From contig SCFE01000090.1 of NCBI GenBank assembly GCA_004352715.1, forward strand, positions 1-64,000: a stretch of DNA of 64,000 bases, read 5' to 3'. The stretch is from Hofstenia miamia (lineage: Eukaryota > Xenacoelomorpha > Acoela). Positions within the stretch are counted from its first letter, which is position 1. Each line of letters begins with the position of its first letter. Position numbers and translations under genes: made by a program. Below, in pieces: positions 1-10,962 of this stretch. The notes under the pieces are model-generated. The model ran no database searches and was not told the DNA's origin. It saw only the letters and a list, made by a program, of their open reading frames with translations.

Positions 1-675
1 GATGAAATTTGGACTATGGACTTAGCGGTGGTAGAATCTCTAGCTTTGTACAATAGAGGAATAAAATACTTACTTGTTTGTTATGATATTTTATCTAAAA
101 AATTCCGTGTACAGCCTTTGCGAAATAAAAAATCTAGTCATGTGTTGTCTGCTTTTAAAAAATTTAAAAACTGGCGTAATGTTAAACGAATTTGGATTGA
201 TCGTGGAAGTGAATTCAGAGGGGATTTTTTAAATTTTTGTAAAAGAAATAAAATTATATTGTATAGTACAAATTCAAACATGAAGGCTGTATGGCAGAAA
301 GAGCTATAAGGAGCCTTAGGGAAATTCTATTTAAATATCTACATGTACACTTTACCAACAGCTTTAAGTATGTAGACAAGCTACAACAAATAGTTAATGT
401 ATTGAATTCCTGTGTAAATCATACAATTGGAATGACTCCGAATTTCATTATTTCATAATGGTGACTTAGTTAGAATTTCAAAGTCAGACCATACTTTTAG
501 AAGAGGATATTTACCACAATTTCAAATGAGGTTTTCAAAATCAACAAAGTGTTTCCACAATGCCTGTTCATATGAAATAAAGTCAATCAGTGACGGGGAA
601 ATATTTTCCGGAAAATTTTATAACCATGAATTAACACGAGTTATTAGGAAATGTTCATGGACTAGAATAGATTAG
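1..675 (+). pseudogene. Polinton-type integrase, core and C-terminus (broken)
   Basis: The reading from about 16 to 290 gives a retroviral-type (rve) integrase core: the first catalytic Asp in WTMDLAVV, the second in WIDRGSEF. A frameshift near 290 moves the reading to another frame, where AERAIRSLRE carries the expected catalytic Glu. Coding similarity continues with a further frameshift near 450 to a stop at 673-675; the tail (LVRIS, RRGYLPQF) fits the beta-rich C-terminal domain of Polinton integrases. The enzyme would insert linear element DNA into the chromosome. The N-terminus lies left of the window. It is not functional as read. Confidence 0.8.
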
Positions 676-713
676 TATAAATATGAAACGAATAAACAAA
701 CAGATCATTCAGT

Positions 714-941
714 ATGGAACAATATTGTAGTGAACAGTTGAGTGGTAGAAATTATTTCAGCAATGCTCGTCAAAAAGGCTTTGGCATTGTGAAATCATTG
801 GAACGTATTGCTATGCCACTAGTAGTGAAAATGATACCACCATTGAAAAATGTCATTACTAATGTTGGTGAAGGAATTTTGGATCAAGCGATTTCAGGTG
901 TAAATGACATAGTCTCTGGTGATAATGTAAAAAAGTGGTAA
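714..941 (+). CDS. small 75-residue ORF, possible Polinton virion-type protein
   Basis: The ORF starts 39 bp after the integrase stop on the same strand. It has a short hydrophilic leader, then RQKGFGIVKSLERIAMPL and an amphipathic stretch ending in SGDNVKKW. The glycine-containing start followed by an amphipathic helix and a DxxSGxNVK-like end recalls the small proteins encoded near the integrase in many Polintons, some compared with adenovirus core or minor capsid peptides. That assignment is inference from layout and overall pattern. The frame is intact, but the neighbouring integrase is dead. Confidence 0.4.
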   Translation: MEQYCSEQLSGRNYFSNARQKGFGIVKSLERIAMPLVVKMIPPLKNVITNVGEGILDQAISGVNDIVSGDNVKKW

Positions 942-1360
942 AACTCAGAATTGAAAATGTTGCAAAAAACACAGTAAACAAGCAATCTAAGAAACAACGC
1001 AAAGAAATTAGTCAAAATGGTAATGGAATATCAGTAGTAAGGTGACGGGGAGACCCCGTCTCATTGGGACACCCTGAAGTTCTCGTAACACCTGTGGCTA
1101 TTTGCCATGTGGAAATGAAGAAATTCTAATGTACGCCATCTAGCGACAAAATATTTTTGACAAAACTTAATTGAACAAATTAATTTTTTGACAAAGTTTT
1201 CATTTTTGATTTCTAGGATTTAGGCAAAATGATATAATTGAAGGCAATAAATGTTTTTGATAAAACTAAATTGAGCAAATTAATTTTTGACAAAGTTTAA
1301 TTGTTAGGCAAGCTGACATATTTACTTCTGTTAATATACATGTTCATTGTAGCAACACCT
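942..1360. other. noncoding stretch with a diverged direct repeat, up to a gap
   Basis: No gene is seen. Two diverged copies of a roughly 50-bp AT-rich unit (around 1148-1204 and 1248-1302, sharing TTTTTGAYAAAACT and CAAATTAATTTTTGACAAAG) lie in direct orientation. A short GC-rich patch (GGGGAGACCCCGTCTC) is at 1047-1062. Confidence 0.5.
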
Positions 1361-2360
1361 NNNNNNNNNNNNNNNNNNNNNNNNNNNNNNNNNNNNNNNN
1401 NNNNNNNNNNNNNNNNNNNNNNNNNNNNNNNNNNNNNNNNNNNNNNNNNNNNNNNNNNNNNNNNNNNNNNNNNNNNNNNNNNNNNNNNNNNNNNNNNNNN
1501 NNNNNNNNNNNNNNNNNNNNNNNNNNNNNNNNNNNNNNNNNNNNNNNNNNNNNNNNNNNNNNNNNNNNNNNNNNNNNNNNNNNNNNNNNNNNNNNNNNNN
1601 NNNNNNNNNNNNNNNNNNNNNNNNNNNNNNNNNNNNNNNNNNNNNNNNNNNNNNNNNNNNNNNNNNNNNNNNNNNNNNNNNNNNNNNNNNNNNNNNNNNN
1701 NNNNNNNNNNNNNNNNNNNNNNNNNNNNNNNNNNNNNNNNNNNNNNNNNNNNNNNNNNNNNNNNNNNNNNNNNNNNNNNNNNNNNNNNNNNNNNNNNNNN
1801 NNNNNNNNNNNNNNNNNNNNNNNNNNNNNNNNNNNNNNNNNNNNNNNNNNNNNNNNNNNNNNNNNNNNNNNNNNNNNNNNNNNNNNNNNNNNNNNNNNNN
1901 NNNNNNNNNNNNNNNNNNNNNNNNNNNNNNNNNNNNNNNNNNNNNNNNNNNNNNNNNNNNNNNNNNNNNNNNNNNNNNNNNNNNNNNNNNNNNNNNNNNN
2001 NNNNNNNNNNNNNNNNNNNNNNNNNNNNNNNNNNNNNNNNNNNNNNNNNNNNNNNNNNNNNNNNNNNNNNNNNNNNNNNNNNNNNNNNNNNNNNNNNNNN
2101 NNNNNNNNNNNNNNNNNNNNNNNNNNNNNNNNNNNNNNNNNNNNNNNNNNNNNNNNNNNNNNNNNNNNNNNNNNNNNNNNNNNNNNNNNNNNNNNNNNNN
2201 NNNNNNNNNNNNNNNNNNNNNNNNNNNNNNNNNNNNNNNNNNNNNNNNNNNNNNNNNNNNNNNNNNNNNNNNNNNNNNNNNNNNNNNNNNNNNNNNNNNN
2301 NNNNNNNNNNNNNNNNNNNNNNNNNNNNNNNNNNNNNNNNNNNNNNNNNNNNNNNNNNNN
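1361..2360. other. assembly gap, 1,000 N
   Basis: Exactly 1,000 N, the conventional length for a gap of unknown size. It separates two nearly identical integrase segments in opposite orientation. Confidence 0.98.
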
Positions 2361-3440
2361 ATACAATATAATTTTATTTCTTTTACAAAAATTTAAAAAA
2401 TCACCTCTGAATTCACTTCCACGATCAATCCAAATTCGTTTAACATTGCGCCAGTTTTTAAATTTTTTAAAAGCAGACAACACATGACTAGATTTTTTAT
2501 TTCGCAAAGGCTGTACACGGAATTTTTTAGATAAAATATCATAACAAACAAGTAAGTATTTTATTCCTCTATTGTACAAAGCTAGAGATTCTACCACCGC
2601 TAAGTCCATAGTCCAAATTTCATCAATTCCAAATGCAATAGCACATTGACGGAGAAATTTCCTCAAAGCTCTCTTGTATGTTGTATATACATCACTTGTT
2701 GCGAGGAAGTTTTTTCACATTTTGCAGGGTAATTTTCGGAAATTTCAATTTAGCTCTATGATATAGTTCATTAATTCCACCAAAACTCATTGATGATTTT
2801 AACAAAGTGTACAGTTGATGCAATTGCTTATCCATATTCCAAACTAGTTCCATAATAGCAGTTGCTTCATATTTATATTTTTGTAAACGTTTGTTTTTTA
2901 ATCAAGTGGTCAGGGATTGTGCCACTATCCTTTAAAATATCACACACAAGTTTTGACAATCTTTTATTAGGTGTTTGTATGTAATCCTTAAATTCGTTAT
3001 ATGACATTGAACCAGCGCCAGTGTAAATTTGATCACCATACAAAAAAAACACCTGTATTCAGATCATTTAAAAATTCTTTCAATGCATCATCATCATTAT
3101 TATTACTGAAATTTAACATGTGGTGATGGTATTTTAGAAGTTTTTTCAAATCATCATCATTGTACTGGCATTGTACATCAGGGTAGGTGTTTTGAATAGA
3201 ATTTAATTTTACTTGTATATCGTCATNATTCTTTCAATGCATCATCATTATTATTATTATTGAAATTTAACATGTGGTGATGGTATTTTAGAAGTTTTTT
3301 CAAATCATCATCATTGTACTGGCATTGTACATCAGGGTAGGTGTTTTGAATAGAATTTAATTTTACTTGTATATCGTCATTAATCATTGAACTTTGTTGT
3401 GTAGCATCGTTTTTTATAGAATTGTTGACTGACTGATTGT
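2361..3440 (-). pseudogene. Polinton-type integrase, N-terminal part and core (broken)
   Basis: Positions 2361-2650 are the reverse complement of 1-261 with one visible base difference, so they encode the same integrase core (WTMDLAVV, WIDRGSEF). Upstream on the minus strand (2700-3440) broken frames continue with a lysine-rich segment (KRLSKLVCDILKDSG) and a helix-rich part before the core, as expected for the N-terminal half of the enzyme. Several frameshifts interrupt it. The C-terminal half would lie in the adjacent gap. Confidence 0.75.
3074..3380. repeat. 153-bp overlap repeated across a single N (3227)
   Basis: 3074-3226 and 3228-3380 are the same sequence apart from a few bases in a CAT/ATT-rich run, with a lone N between. 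This is best read as two contig ends that overlap but were not merged. Confidence 0.85.
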
Positions 3441-3615
3441 AGTATTCTGTTAAATGATTCTAATTTTCCAAAGAAATAAGCACCATTCCAACTGTCGTCA
3501 TTACAGAATAATGTTTAAAATAAATTTAATCATGCATTATATGTACTCTTTCATAATGCGTAATAGGCAAATGAAAAATTTAAGACCATTTGGAGTTTTT
3601 AATATTGAAATTTTT

Positions 3616-3897
3616 TTAGCACTTGATTTTTTTTAGTAGTGCAGTCTCTGCGTATTGACGAAGATTTAAACAGGTTTTTCGCTCATCTCCTAGTGGAATG
3701 ATTCCATGTTGGATATTGTAGACAATGCCGTGTATTAAATTTAGAATTTCTTTGTCTTCTAGCAAAACTAACTTAGTTTTTCTGGAGCAGACCACTAGGA
3801 ACTTGTAAATGGCGGGCTCTTTGATTAAATCCATAGAATTTTTGCACTTCTTCAAGATTTGTAGATAGACGTAATTCGTCTGGTATGTCTTGAGCAA
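3616..3897 (-). CDS. 93-residue ORF of Polinton small-protein type (candidate)
   Basis: This small lysine-rich, helix-forming ORF contains EILNLIHGIVYNIQHGIIPL, followed by a basic tail ending ALLKKIKC. Short proteins of this layout (helical core, G-N/H-x-P-L turn, basic end) are found next to the packaging ATPase in some Polinton and related elements. The position just downstream of the ATPase fragment on the same strand supports that. No function can be read from the sequence. It could equally be a decayed fragment. Confidence 0.4.
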   Translation of the reverse strand: MLKTYQTNYVYLQILKKCKNSMDLIKEPAIYKFLVVCSRKTKLVLLEDKEILNLIHGIVYNIQHGIIPLGDERKTCLNLRQYAETALLKKIKC

Positions 3898-3996
3898 AGT
3901 TTATAAACAAATAACCATATGGTTTACTAACTGCTTTTTTATATGTGTAAAAAATTCAACCAAAAATCCTAGAGTTTTTACATTTAAACTGTCACA

Positions 3997-4017
3997 NNNN
4001 NNNNNNNNNNNNNNNNN
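3997..4017. other. 21-N gap flanked by a duplicated segment
   Basis: About 47 bp ending in TTTATATGTG occur on both sides (3900-3946 and 4021-4067), then diverge. It is probably another imperfect contig join inside the ATPase fossil. Confidence 0.8.
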
Positions 4018-4019
4018 AA

Positions 4020-4571
4020 GTTTAAAAACAAATAACCATATGGTTTACTAACTGCTTTTTTATATGTGGTAACAAATTTATGCATAATATTCATCTGAGT
4101 TATTAGAGTTTTCACCTGTAAACGGTTACGTACTGAGTTGAATAGAAACATTCCAGAAGTTTTTTTTGAATTAAAGTTGAATATCATCCTTTTGAAAAAA
4201 TAGAATGTGTAATTAATACAATACCACAATTTAAATGTCTTCTGGCTATAACTAAACTAGCAAAAGTTTGTGAATTCAAACATTCCTCGCCAAAATCATC
4301 AAAAATAATTAGACTGTTCTTAACATAATTTTCAGATATCACATTTTATGAGTATTCATTGAAAAATTCAACCTGATTCATTTTTGCATTTATTATGAAC
4401 ACCACTTTGGAAATGACGATAAAATACTATGGACTTTGAGAACTTGTTAAAATAATTACGATCAATCAATTTTCCAAACAAATGTGTTTTTCCAAAGTTT
4501 GACGGACTACTGAATATTAAAAAGACTTGACTAGCTCGCGAAGGAACAACATTAAACGTTGATGACATATT
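4020..4571 (-). pseudogene. Polinton packaging ATPase-like fragment (broken)
   Basis: The N-terminal piece (4571-4368) starts MSSTFNVVPSRASQ and has a P-loop-like FSSPSNFGKTHLF, where the usual first glycine of Walker A is replaced. A second frame (4229-4020) carries VTTYKKAVSKPYGYLFLN, like the C-terminal region of FtsK/A32-type DNA-packaging ATPases of Polintons. The middle, with Walker B, is broken by frameshifts near 4230-4370 and the end runs into a gap. The family normally pumps DNA into capsids; this copy cannot. Confidence 0.6.
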
Positions 4572-4659
4572 CTCTTTACAATGAATCTCTATGATTCAGA
4601 ATATATATATAAACTTAATTTGAGAATTGTAATAAAACCATGATAAAAAAATGCCAAAA

Positions 4660-5092
4660 GGAAATAAGATTGTGTGAAGAGGCAAAAACTAAACACAAGA
4701 AGGAAAAAATAAATATGCCAAAGGCAAAAACTAAGCACAAGAAAAAGAAATAAATATACCAAGGACAAAAACTAACCACAAGAAGGAAAAATAAATATAT
4801 CAAAGGCAAAAACTAACCACAAGAAGGAAAAATAAATATACCAAAGGCAAAACTAAGCACAAGAAGGAAAAATAAATATACCTAAGGCAAAAACTAAACA
4901 CAAGAAGGAAAAATAAATATGCCAAAGGCAAAAACTAAGCACAAGAAAAAGAAATAAATATACCAAGAACAAAAACTAACCACAAGAAGGAAAAATAAAT
5001 ATACCAAAGGCAAAAACTAACCACAAGAAGGAAAAATAAATATACCAAAGGCAAAAACTAAACACAAGAAGGAAAAATAAATATGCCAAAGC
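4660..5092 (+). repeat. 41-bp minisatellite, about ten copies
   Basis: Tandem units of about 41 bp, consensus CCAAAGGCAAAAACTAACCA followed by CAAGAAGGAAAAATAAATATA, repeat with a few substitutions. The period is not a multiple of three, so it is not a coding repeat. It lies immediately upstream of the ATPase fragment's start on the minus strand. Confidence 0.9.
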
Positions 5093-5539
5093 AATTAATA
5101 TTGTACGAAAATCAAAAACAAATCACACCATTAATGAAACACATACAAATCATTTCTACATTCTCTAATTGTATAATAATTAGAATTACATATTATTTAT
5201 TTTTAAAACCAGCAATTATATTATTTTCATTCATCTCCCTCTCATGCTAAATTTGAATGTGAATTGCATGTTAAATTTATTGGTTTAGAGAATACTATAG
5301 ATTTTTACCTATTTACAAAGAAAACGTAGGAGTCTACATTTGTTATATTAAAACTAATGTTTATGAAATGTAACAATTTATCAAACATATTAAAATATAA
5401 CTAGTACATATAGAAAAAAAAGTGAAAGCAAAGCTATACATTTTCTATTTACTAAACTGTAATACAATACGTTTTGCAATAGCACTGTTCCCAATCCCCA
5501 TGTCATCTTTGCGAAAAAGTTTTTTATTGATCAAAACCT
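5093..5539. other. AT-rich stretch, nothing recognised
   Basis: Homopolymer-rich sequence without an open frame or repeat that I can identify. Confidence 0.5.
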
Positions 5540-5945
5540 TGTATTTTTCACCCAATCCACTTACTTAGCGTTTAGGTAGAAAATAGTAAACACCATTATC
5601 AAGTCTAATCTTCACTGCAACACCATATGATATGTTCAACTGAACAGCATCTTTGATTGTTAGCCAAATTTTTTTCGGAATTTCGCTAGCAGGGAATTGA
5701 CATCATTTAAACATTGTAAAACATTGTCGTCTTCAATAGTGTTGGAGATTGGGAAGACAACTGCATTATTATTGACTACAGGACGTCCTCGCTTGAGTTG
5801 AGTCTTTTGTTTTTCTTTTACAGGTGCAGGAAGGGGGCCATCATCTCTTGTGTTAGTGGGTTATAACCAACAATGGTGGTGGGGTTGTGCATAAATCATC
5901 AAATAGATTGCCAAGTGAATCGGATGTTAGTGTTTCAACAGATAT
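5540..5945 (-). pseudogene. broken ORF of unknown function beside the Polinton remains
   Basis: One minus-strand frame reads a basic linker (KEKQKTQLKRGRPVVNNNAV) and about 40 further residues. After a shift near 5690 another frame reads IWLTIKDAVQLNISYGVAVK and ends YYFLPKR at a stop. The two together look like one decayed gene. The family is not recognised; its place next to Polinton genes suggests it belonged to that element. Confidence 0.35.
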
Positions 5946-6049
5946 TTGCCAAGAAGAATAAGAAGGACAAGTTTGCACAGGCGAAAAATAATGATTTTAT
6001 CTGACGATTTAGGTGAATATATAGATTGAGTTGTTTAATCAGTCAACAT

Positions 6050-6368
6050 ACCATGATGTTACTACAAAACCCCCGGCAATTTCCACATCAAATTATTTAT
6101 GTAATATGTATAAAAAAATTGGTTACATTTTGAAATTTTTCAATTTCATTGAATTTTGATTATTGCTTTATCTCTATGTGTATAAAAAAATTGGTTATAT
6201 TTTAAACAATAGACTTCAAACAAATGTGCTTGACAACAAAAACCAATATATTCCAATTACGTCAGAGATACACAGACGGTCCAAGTACACAATTACATTA
6301 TATCCATGCCGACCCGGGTCAAAGGTCAATGTGTGCCACGTAATGGAACCCATTTATTACTACTTCTA
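6050..6368. other. noncoding, with a short direct repeat
   Basis: A 19-bp unit (GTGTATAAAAAAATTGGTTA and a near copy) occurs around 6109 and 6178. Nothing else is recognised. Confidence 0.4.
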
Positions 6369-7114
6369 GGGTCCTGTGAGTACTCGAAATTTCAAGTCGA
6401 GTTAAGTTGAATCAAGTCCCTGACCAAATTCGAATCGAAATTTAAACATTAACAGATTTCGAGTCGGTCAAATCAAGTCGAGTTTTGTTGATTTAAATGA
6501 ATAATGCAGTGTATGTTTGCTTAATTGAAAACAATATTGTTTTCTAAATATAAAACCTTTCTACAAAAATTTCTTTCAGAATCATTATTGTTGAGCAAAA
6601 CTTTATTGAATGATCATTACTAATATCAAGATGTTAGATTTGATTGATATTATAGTGGTAGCCTCTCCCTGCTGATTGGATTGTTTTGAATTTTTTACCA
6701 TAATAATTTTCATTTTCCAGTTTTTCGTAAAAGTTAAATTTACACTTCATTAGCAAAGATACCATTTCAAGTTGGTAAATAAGCTTCACACTTTCTTCAA
6801 GTGATATTTGATAAGACTTCATTCTTTTATTTAATAACATCAACATTGATTGGTTAAGGCTATATCTATATATAATACAATGATTATCAATTACACGCTT
6901 TTAGCTAGTTACAAATGTAATTGCTAGAATATGTTCTTTTCGAACTTGAAACCAGTTTATTACTTAATGCTGACTACAATTATGACATTAATAGGCCTAT
7001 GTGCGTAGATAAAGCTCGAGATTCAAAATCTGACTAGACTTGAATTTTAAGAAACAGTTCCATCTCAACTCTGACTCGATTTGAAGAAAAATATCCCGAA
7101 TCTCAGAGCTCTAG
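6369..7114. mobile_element. putative hAT-like MITE with TCGAGTC-type subterminal repeats
   Basis: The left end CTAGGGTCCTGTGAGTACTC and the reverse complement of the right end, CTAGAGCTCTGAGATTCGGG, are alike. TCGAGTC or GACTCGA-like words recur near both ends (about 6395, 6461, 6475, 7015, 7073), the subterminal pattern common in hAT elements. The flanking 8-mers match only about 5 of 8, so the exact limits and superfamily are uncertain. Confidence 0.4.
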
Positions 7115-7900
7115 TATCATCAGATCCATATCCAAAGCAAATATTTTAATAGTATGAGTAATTATTAATAAAAAAACTATATTATAAAAAATTTTGGCTT
7201 TGGAAATTTTTCCAAAATTATTCCAATCAAAATCCAATTGGAATCCAATGAATAGGAAAATTTTTATGTCCAACCAATTCCAATGTGATTCCAATATCCA
7301 ATTAGATTCCAATTTCAATGGACAAGTCTGGCAATAAATCATAGGTGTGCACCTATTTTCGGCATAAAAGATAAAATGAGTTTCAATATAAATGAGTTTT
7401 CTACTTTTTGTTGTAAATCGTGTGACATGTTGAGAAGGTTCCGTTTTGAATGTAAATCAAGTGTGCAATTTCATTTGTACAGATGAAAAAATCGTAAACT
7501 TGCATAAATTAAAAATGGAACAGACATTAATATAATGTGTATCTATTATTTTACACCATCAAAATATTTCACAATTCATTGAAAATCGCACCTAAAATAT
7601 AACAGTTCAAACTTATTTGAATTCAGTGGTAAATGCGATTAGAAATTGCTAAAAACAAAATAACGGAAAATTCAAACAAAATTGCATCAGAAGTTAATCA
7701 GGTTGAAATATTGGGAAGAACTTGAAAAATAGTAATTCGGTTGATGTTTTCATTAACATCTGTATAAAATACAATAAATTTAAAATTATTGGATTTCACT
7801 TTTATTTTGACAATTAAAGCCAGTGAGGATGATTTACTCCTACAAGTAGTTTTATTTCGTTTATTTAAATTTCCAGAATCTAAGCATTAAAATTTTGAAT
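7115..7900. other. noncoding; cluster of ATTCCAAT/ATTGGAAT words
   Basis: From about 7205 to 7325 the words ATTCCAAT, ATCCAAT and ATTGGAAT recur in both orientations. The rest shows nothing recognisable. Confidence 0.4.
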
Positions 7901-8220
7901 ATAAGGAATTCATTTCAAGCTTTAAAAATGATTTAGTTCTCGTTATTTCTGAAATTTGGTTAAATAACAATGATATAGATAGCACATGGTCTGTTAATAA
8001 TATTTATGCTCTATTTAGAAGGGATAGATTGGTGAACAACAGAATAATGAAAATCCAAAGGTGGAGGTGCATTATTTTTAATCCCAAAGTCCTTGATACG
8101 CAACGATATTAAAAGTAATAAAGCATCAAATTTTGATAGCCTATGGGTTAAATTTCATAATCCAATCAAAAATTCACGATCTAAAATCCAATTATTACAT
8201 TAATCTTACTGTTCGTATAA
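7900..8220 (+). pseudogene. non-LTR retrotransposon endonuclease fragment
   Basis: A frame reads DLVLVISEIWLNNNDID, then YALFRRDR, the ETWL and FRxDR region of APE-type endonucleases of LINEs. A shifted frame continues near GGALFLIPKS. Frameshifts and stops break it and no reverse transcriptase follows. It is an old fragment. Confidence 0.6.
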
Positions 8221-9056
8221 GAAATTTGCTATTACACATGGTCAAACTATTCGAATTTTTTAATGCGCTCTCTTAATATTTTAAAATTCATTGTTTTAAT
8301 GTTTGTAAACTATTTTTAAGAAATTTCAAGATATTGAAACGAAAAAAAGGTACAGGAATTTTCAAAAATTTCATTTATTCTGTAAAATCTATTATAACCA
8401 ACAACAAACAACGTTTTGTCTTAGACACAATATTATTTGACTTGAAATGCTTTGTTCTGCATTTTGTTGTTCACCACGTATATTCTGTCTCTTGTCTTTT
8501 TAATGGGTTTCTCTATTTTTAACTGGATATTAAAAGAACGTACTTGGTATTTGTAGGCATATCTTTGTATGTACACCCAAAATAACAAATATTTTTTCAG
8601 CCGCCTTATAAAGCTTATTTATTAATTGAAATTGTCTTTCTACCTACATTTAGTCCTCACAAATTTGTTCATGTACTTAATTTTTTCATCTTACCAATAC
8701 TTAAGTTGTAATTAGTGAAACTGTTTTTCACATTGTTGATTTATTCTGAAATTATTCAATATCGTCGTTTTGATAACCTTAAAACGCGGAATTGTTTCAT
8801 AAGAGCAATCAATGCCATATCTAGATTCGGAGTCTTTTAATTATAAATGGCATTCATTTCATTTGTATCTGTTTGGAACACATTTTATCTAATAATGGCC
8901 AATAAAGGATTGCCAGCTAGAATCACAACATCGTGTCGCACTAATTGACTACATTGTATTTAGCCAATAACAATGCATCCCATGAGTACACCACTTCTAA
9001 ATTACCATTCAATTACCAATGTTTTACATCTATTACATTTCATTGGTCTCATTCAG
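8221..9056. other. noncoding, nothing recognised
   Basis: AT-rich with short open frames that show no family resemblance. Confidence 0.4.
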
Positions 9057-9062
9057 CCCCAA

Positions 9063-9282
9063 AGTAGTAAAGAAAGGCAGGGTAGTATATATGCAGCTTT
9101 CTCAAAATGATCAGTTTTCAATAACTTTTTACACTTTTTTATTGATTTTGATATGAAAAAAGGCGTTTTTTAGAAATTCTGGATTTGGCAGCCATTGGTC
9201 AAAAAAACTACGGCCAATACCCATATAAATAATTATTCAATTATACCCCCATTTTAACTATGTACCAATATGTTTTCGAGCA
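9063..9282 (+). repeat. left terminal inverted repeat
   Basis: Pairs with 10963-11181. The outer 130 bp differ by only about one base; the inner part diverges around the GGCAGCCA segment and matches again to about 9282. Confidence 0.9.
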
Positions 9283-9493
9283 ATTTTTTGCATTTTTTAG
9301 AAAACCTCTAGAGGTCTATATAAAAATATCAAGAATGAATAAAGTTAATCACAATTTGGTTAAAGAGAGAATTAAATCTTTAAATATTGTGAATCAATGT
9401 CTGTTTCACGTCAGGTCGACAGGTACAGGTCTCATTAAAAATTTTAGCATTACATTAAAGAAAAAAGAAAATATTTTTCCAAAATTATTTTCC

Positions 9494-9600
9494 TTAAAAT
9501 GTTAAAGTAGTTCGATTGGATGTTGTATTTACAGATATGTCTTGTTCATACATAATCAACGCATAGAATTTAAATGGATCTGCAGGAGGACCTTGTAAAG
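9494..9600 (-). CDS. C-terminal end of an ORF, possibly a capsid-type protein
   Basis: The last 35 residues before a stop read ...PFKFYALIMYEQDI and end SNRTTLTF; the rest is in the gap. The pattern of a hydrophobic strand followed by an acidic strand near the very C-terminus resembles ends of Polinton capsid proteins, and the place next to a TIR fits. The sequence is too short to be sure. Confidence 0.25.
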
Positions 9601-10600
9601 NNNNNNNNNNNNNNNNNNNNNNNNNNNNNNNNNNNNNNNNNNNNNNNNNNNNNNNNNNNNNNNNNNNNNNNNNNNNNNNNNNNNNNNNNNNNNNNNNNNN
9701 NNNNNNNNNNNNNNNNNNNNNNNNNNNNNNNNNNNNNNNNNNNNNNNNNNNNNNNNNNNNNNNNNNNNNNNNNNNNNNNNNNNNNNNNNNNNNNNNNNNN
9801 NNNNNNNNNNNNNNNNNNNNNNNNNNNNNNNNNNNNNNNNNNNNNNNNNNNNNNNNNNNNNNNNNNNNNNNNNNNNNNNNNNNNNNNNNNNNNNNNNNNN
9901 NNNNNNNNNNNNNNNNNNNNNNNNNNNNNNNNNNNNNNNNNNNNNNNNNNNNNNNNNNNNNNNNNNNNNNNNNNNNNNNNNNNNNNNNNNNNNNNNNNNN
10001 NNNNNNNNNNNNNNNNNNNNNNNNNNNNNNNNNNNNNNNNNNNNNNNNNNNNNNNNNNNNNNNNNNNNNNNNNNNNNNNNNNNNNNNNNNNNNNNNNNNN
10101 NNNNNNNNNNNNNNNNNNNNNNNNNNNNNNNNNNNNNNNNNNNNNNNNNNNNNNNNNNNNNNNNNNNNNNNNNNNNNNNNNNNNNNNNNNNNNNNNNNNN
10201 NNNNNNNNNNNNNNNNNNNNNNNNNNNNNNNNNNNNNNNNNNNNNNNNNNNNNNNNNNNNNNNNNNNNNNNNNNNNNNNNNNNNNNNNNNNNNNNNNNNN
10301 NNNNNNNNNNNNNNNNNNNNNNNNNNNNNNNNNNNNNNNNNNNNNNNNNNNNNNNNNNNNNNNNNNNNNNNNNNNNNNNNNNNNNNNNNNNNNNNNNNNN
10401 NNNNNNNNNNNNNNNNNNNNNNNNNNNNNNNNNNNNNNNNNNNNNNNNNNNNNNNNNNNNNNNNNNNNNNNNNNNNNNNNNNNNNNNNNNNNNNNNNNNN
10501 NNNNNNNNNNNNNNNNNNNNNNNNNNNNNNNNNNNNNNNNNNNNNNNNNNNNNNNNNNNNNNNNNNNNNNNNNNNNNNNNNNNNNNNNNNNNNNNNNNNN
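9601..10600. other. assembly gap, 1,000 N
   Basis: Standard-length gap, probably of unknown size, inside the long-TIR element. Confidence 0.98.
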
Positions 10601-10962
10601 TAACGAATTTTGAAACATGAATTAATGCGCGACTTGAGAGTTAAATTTTAAGACTTTGAAATGAATGTGGAGCAAAGCAAAAGTAACAGATGTATGTAGA
10701 GTGTGTGTGGAATGTAGACAGATTTTCAATGCTAACATATGTGGTATTTGAAATTAAAAGAGTTTCCCATATGGATTCCTTATTGGATCCAAGTGTTCTA
10801 TTTCAAATTGTATTTTTCTAGCTGTTGTGTTGCATAGACTTTTGGATATACATGTAACATTTTTAGTTTATAAAATGTCTAAAAATTTATAATTTTCAAA
10901 CATTGAAATAATTTGCTTTTAACTACTTTAGGTCGCAAAGGGCAGGGTTTAAAAAGTAAAAA
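10601..10962. other. inner right part of the long-TIR element, no gene seen
   Basis: No open frame of interest before the right TIR begins. Confidence 0.4.

Larger units (their letters stand above)
1..6050. mobile_element. Polinton/Maverick remains (composite, degraded)
   Basis: The interval holds several proteins that co-occur in Polinton/Maverick elements: a retroviral-type integrase (both strands), a packaging-ATPase-like P-loop fragment, and two small ORFs. All are broken by frameshifts, gaps or joins. No protein-primed DNA polymerase, protease or terminal inverted repeat is visible, so the element is partial or rearranged. The right limit is set only by where recognisable matter stops. 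It may continue left of the window. Confidence 0.7.

Noticed and set aside
4615-4809. Hydrophobic minus-strand ORF (FFFLCLVFAFG) as a membrane protein
   Set aside because: It is the translation of the 41-bp minisatellite.
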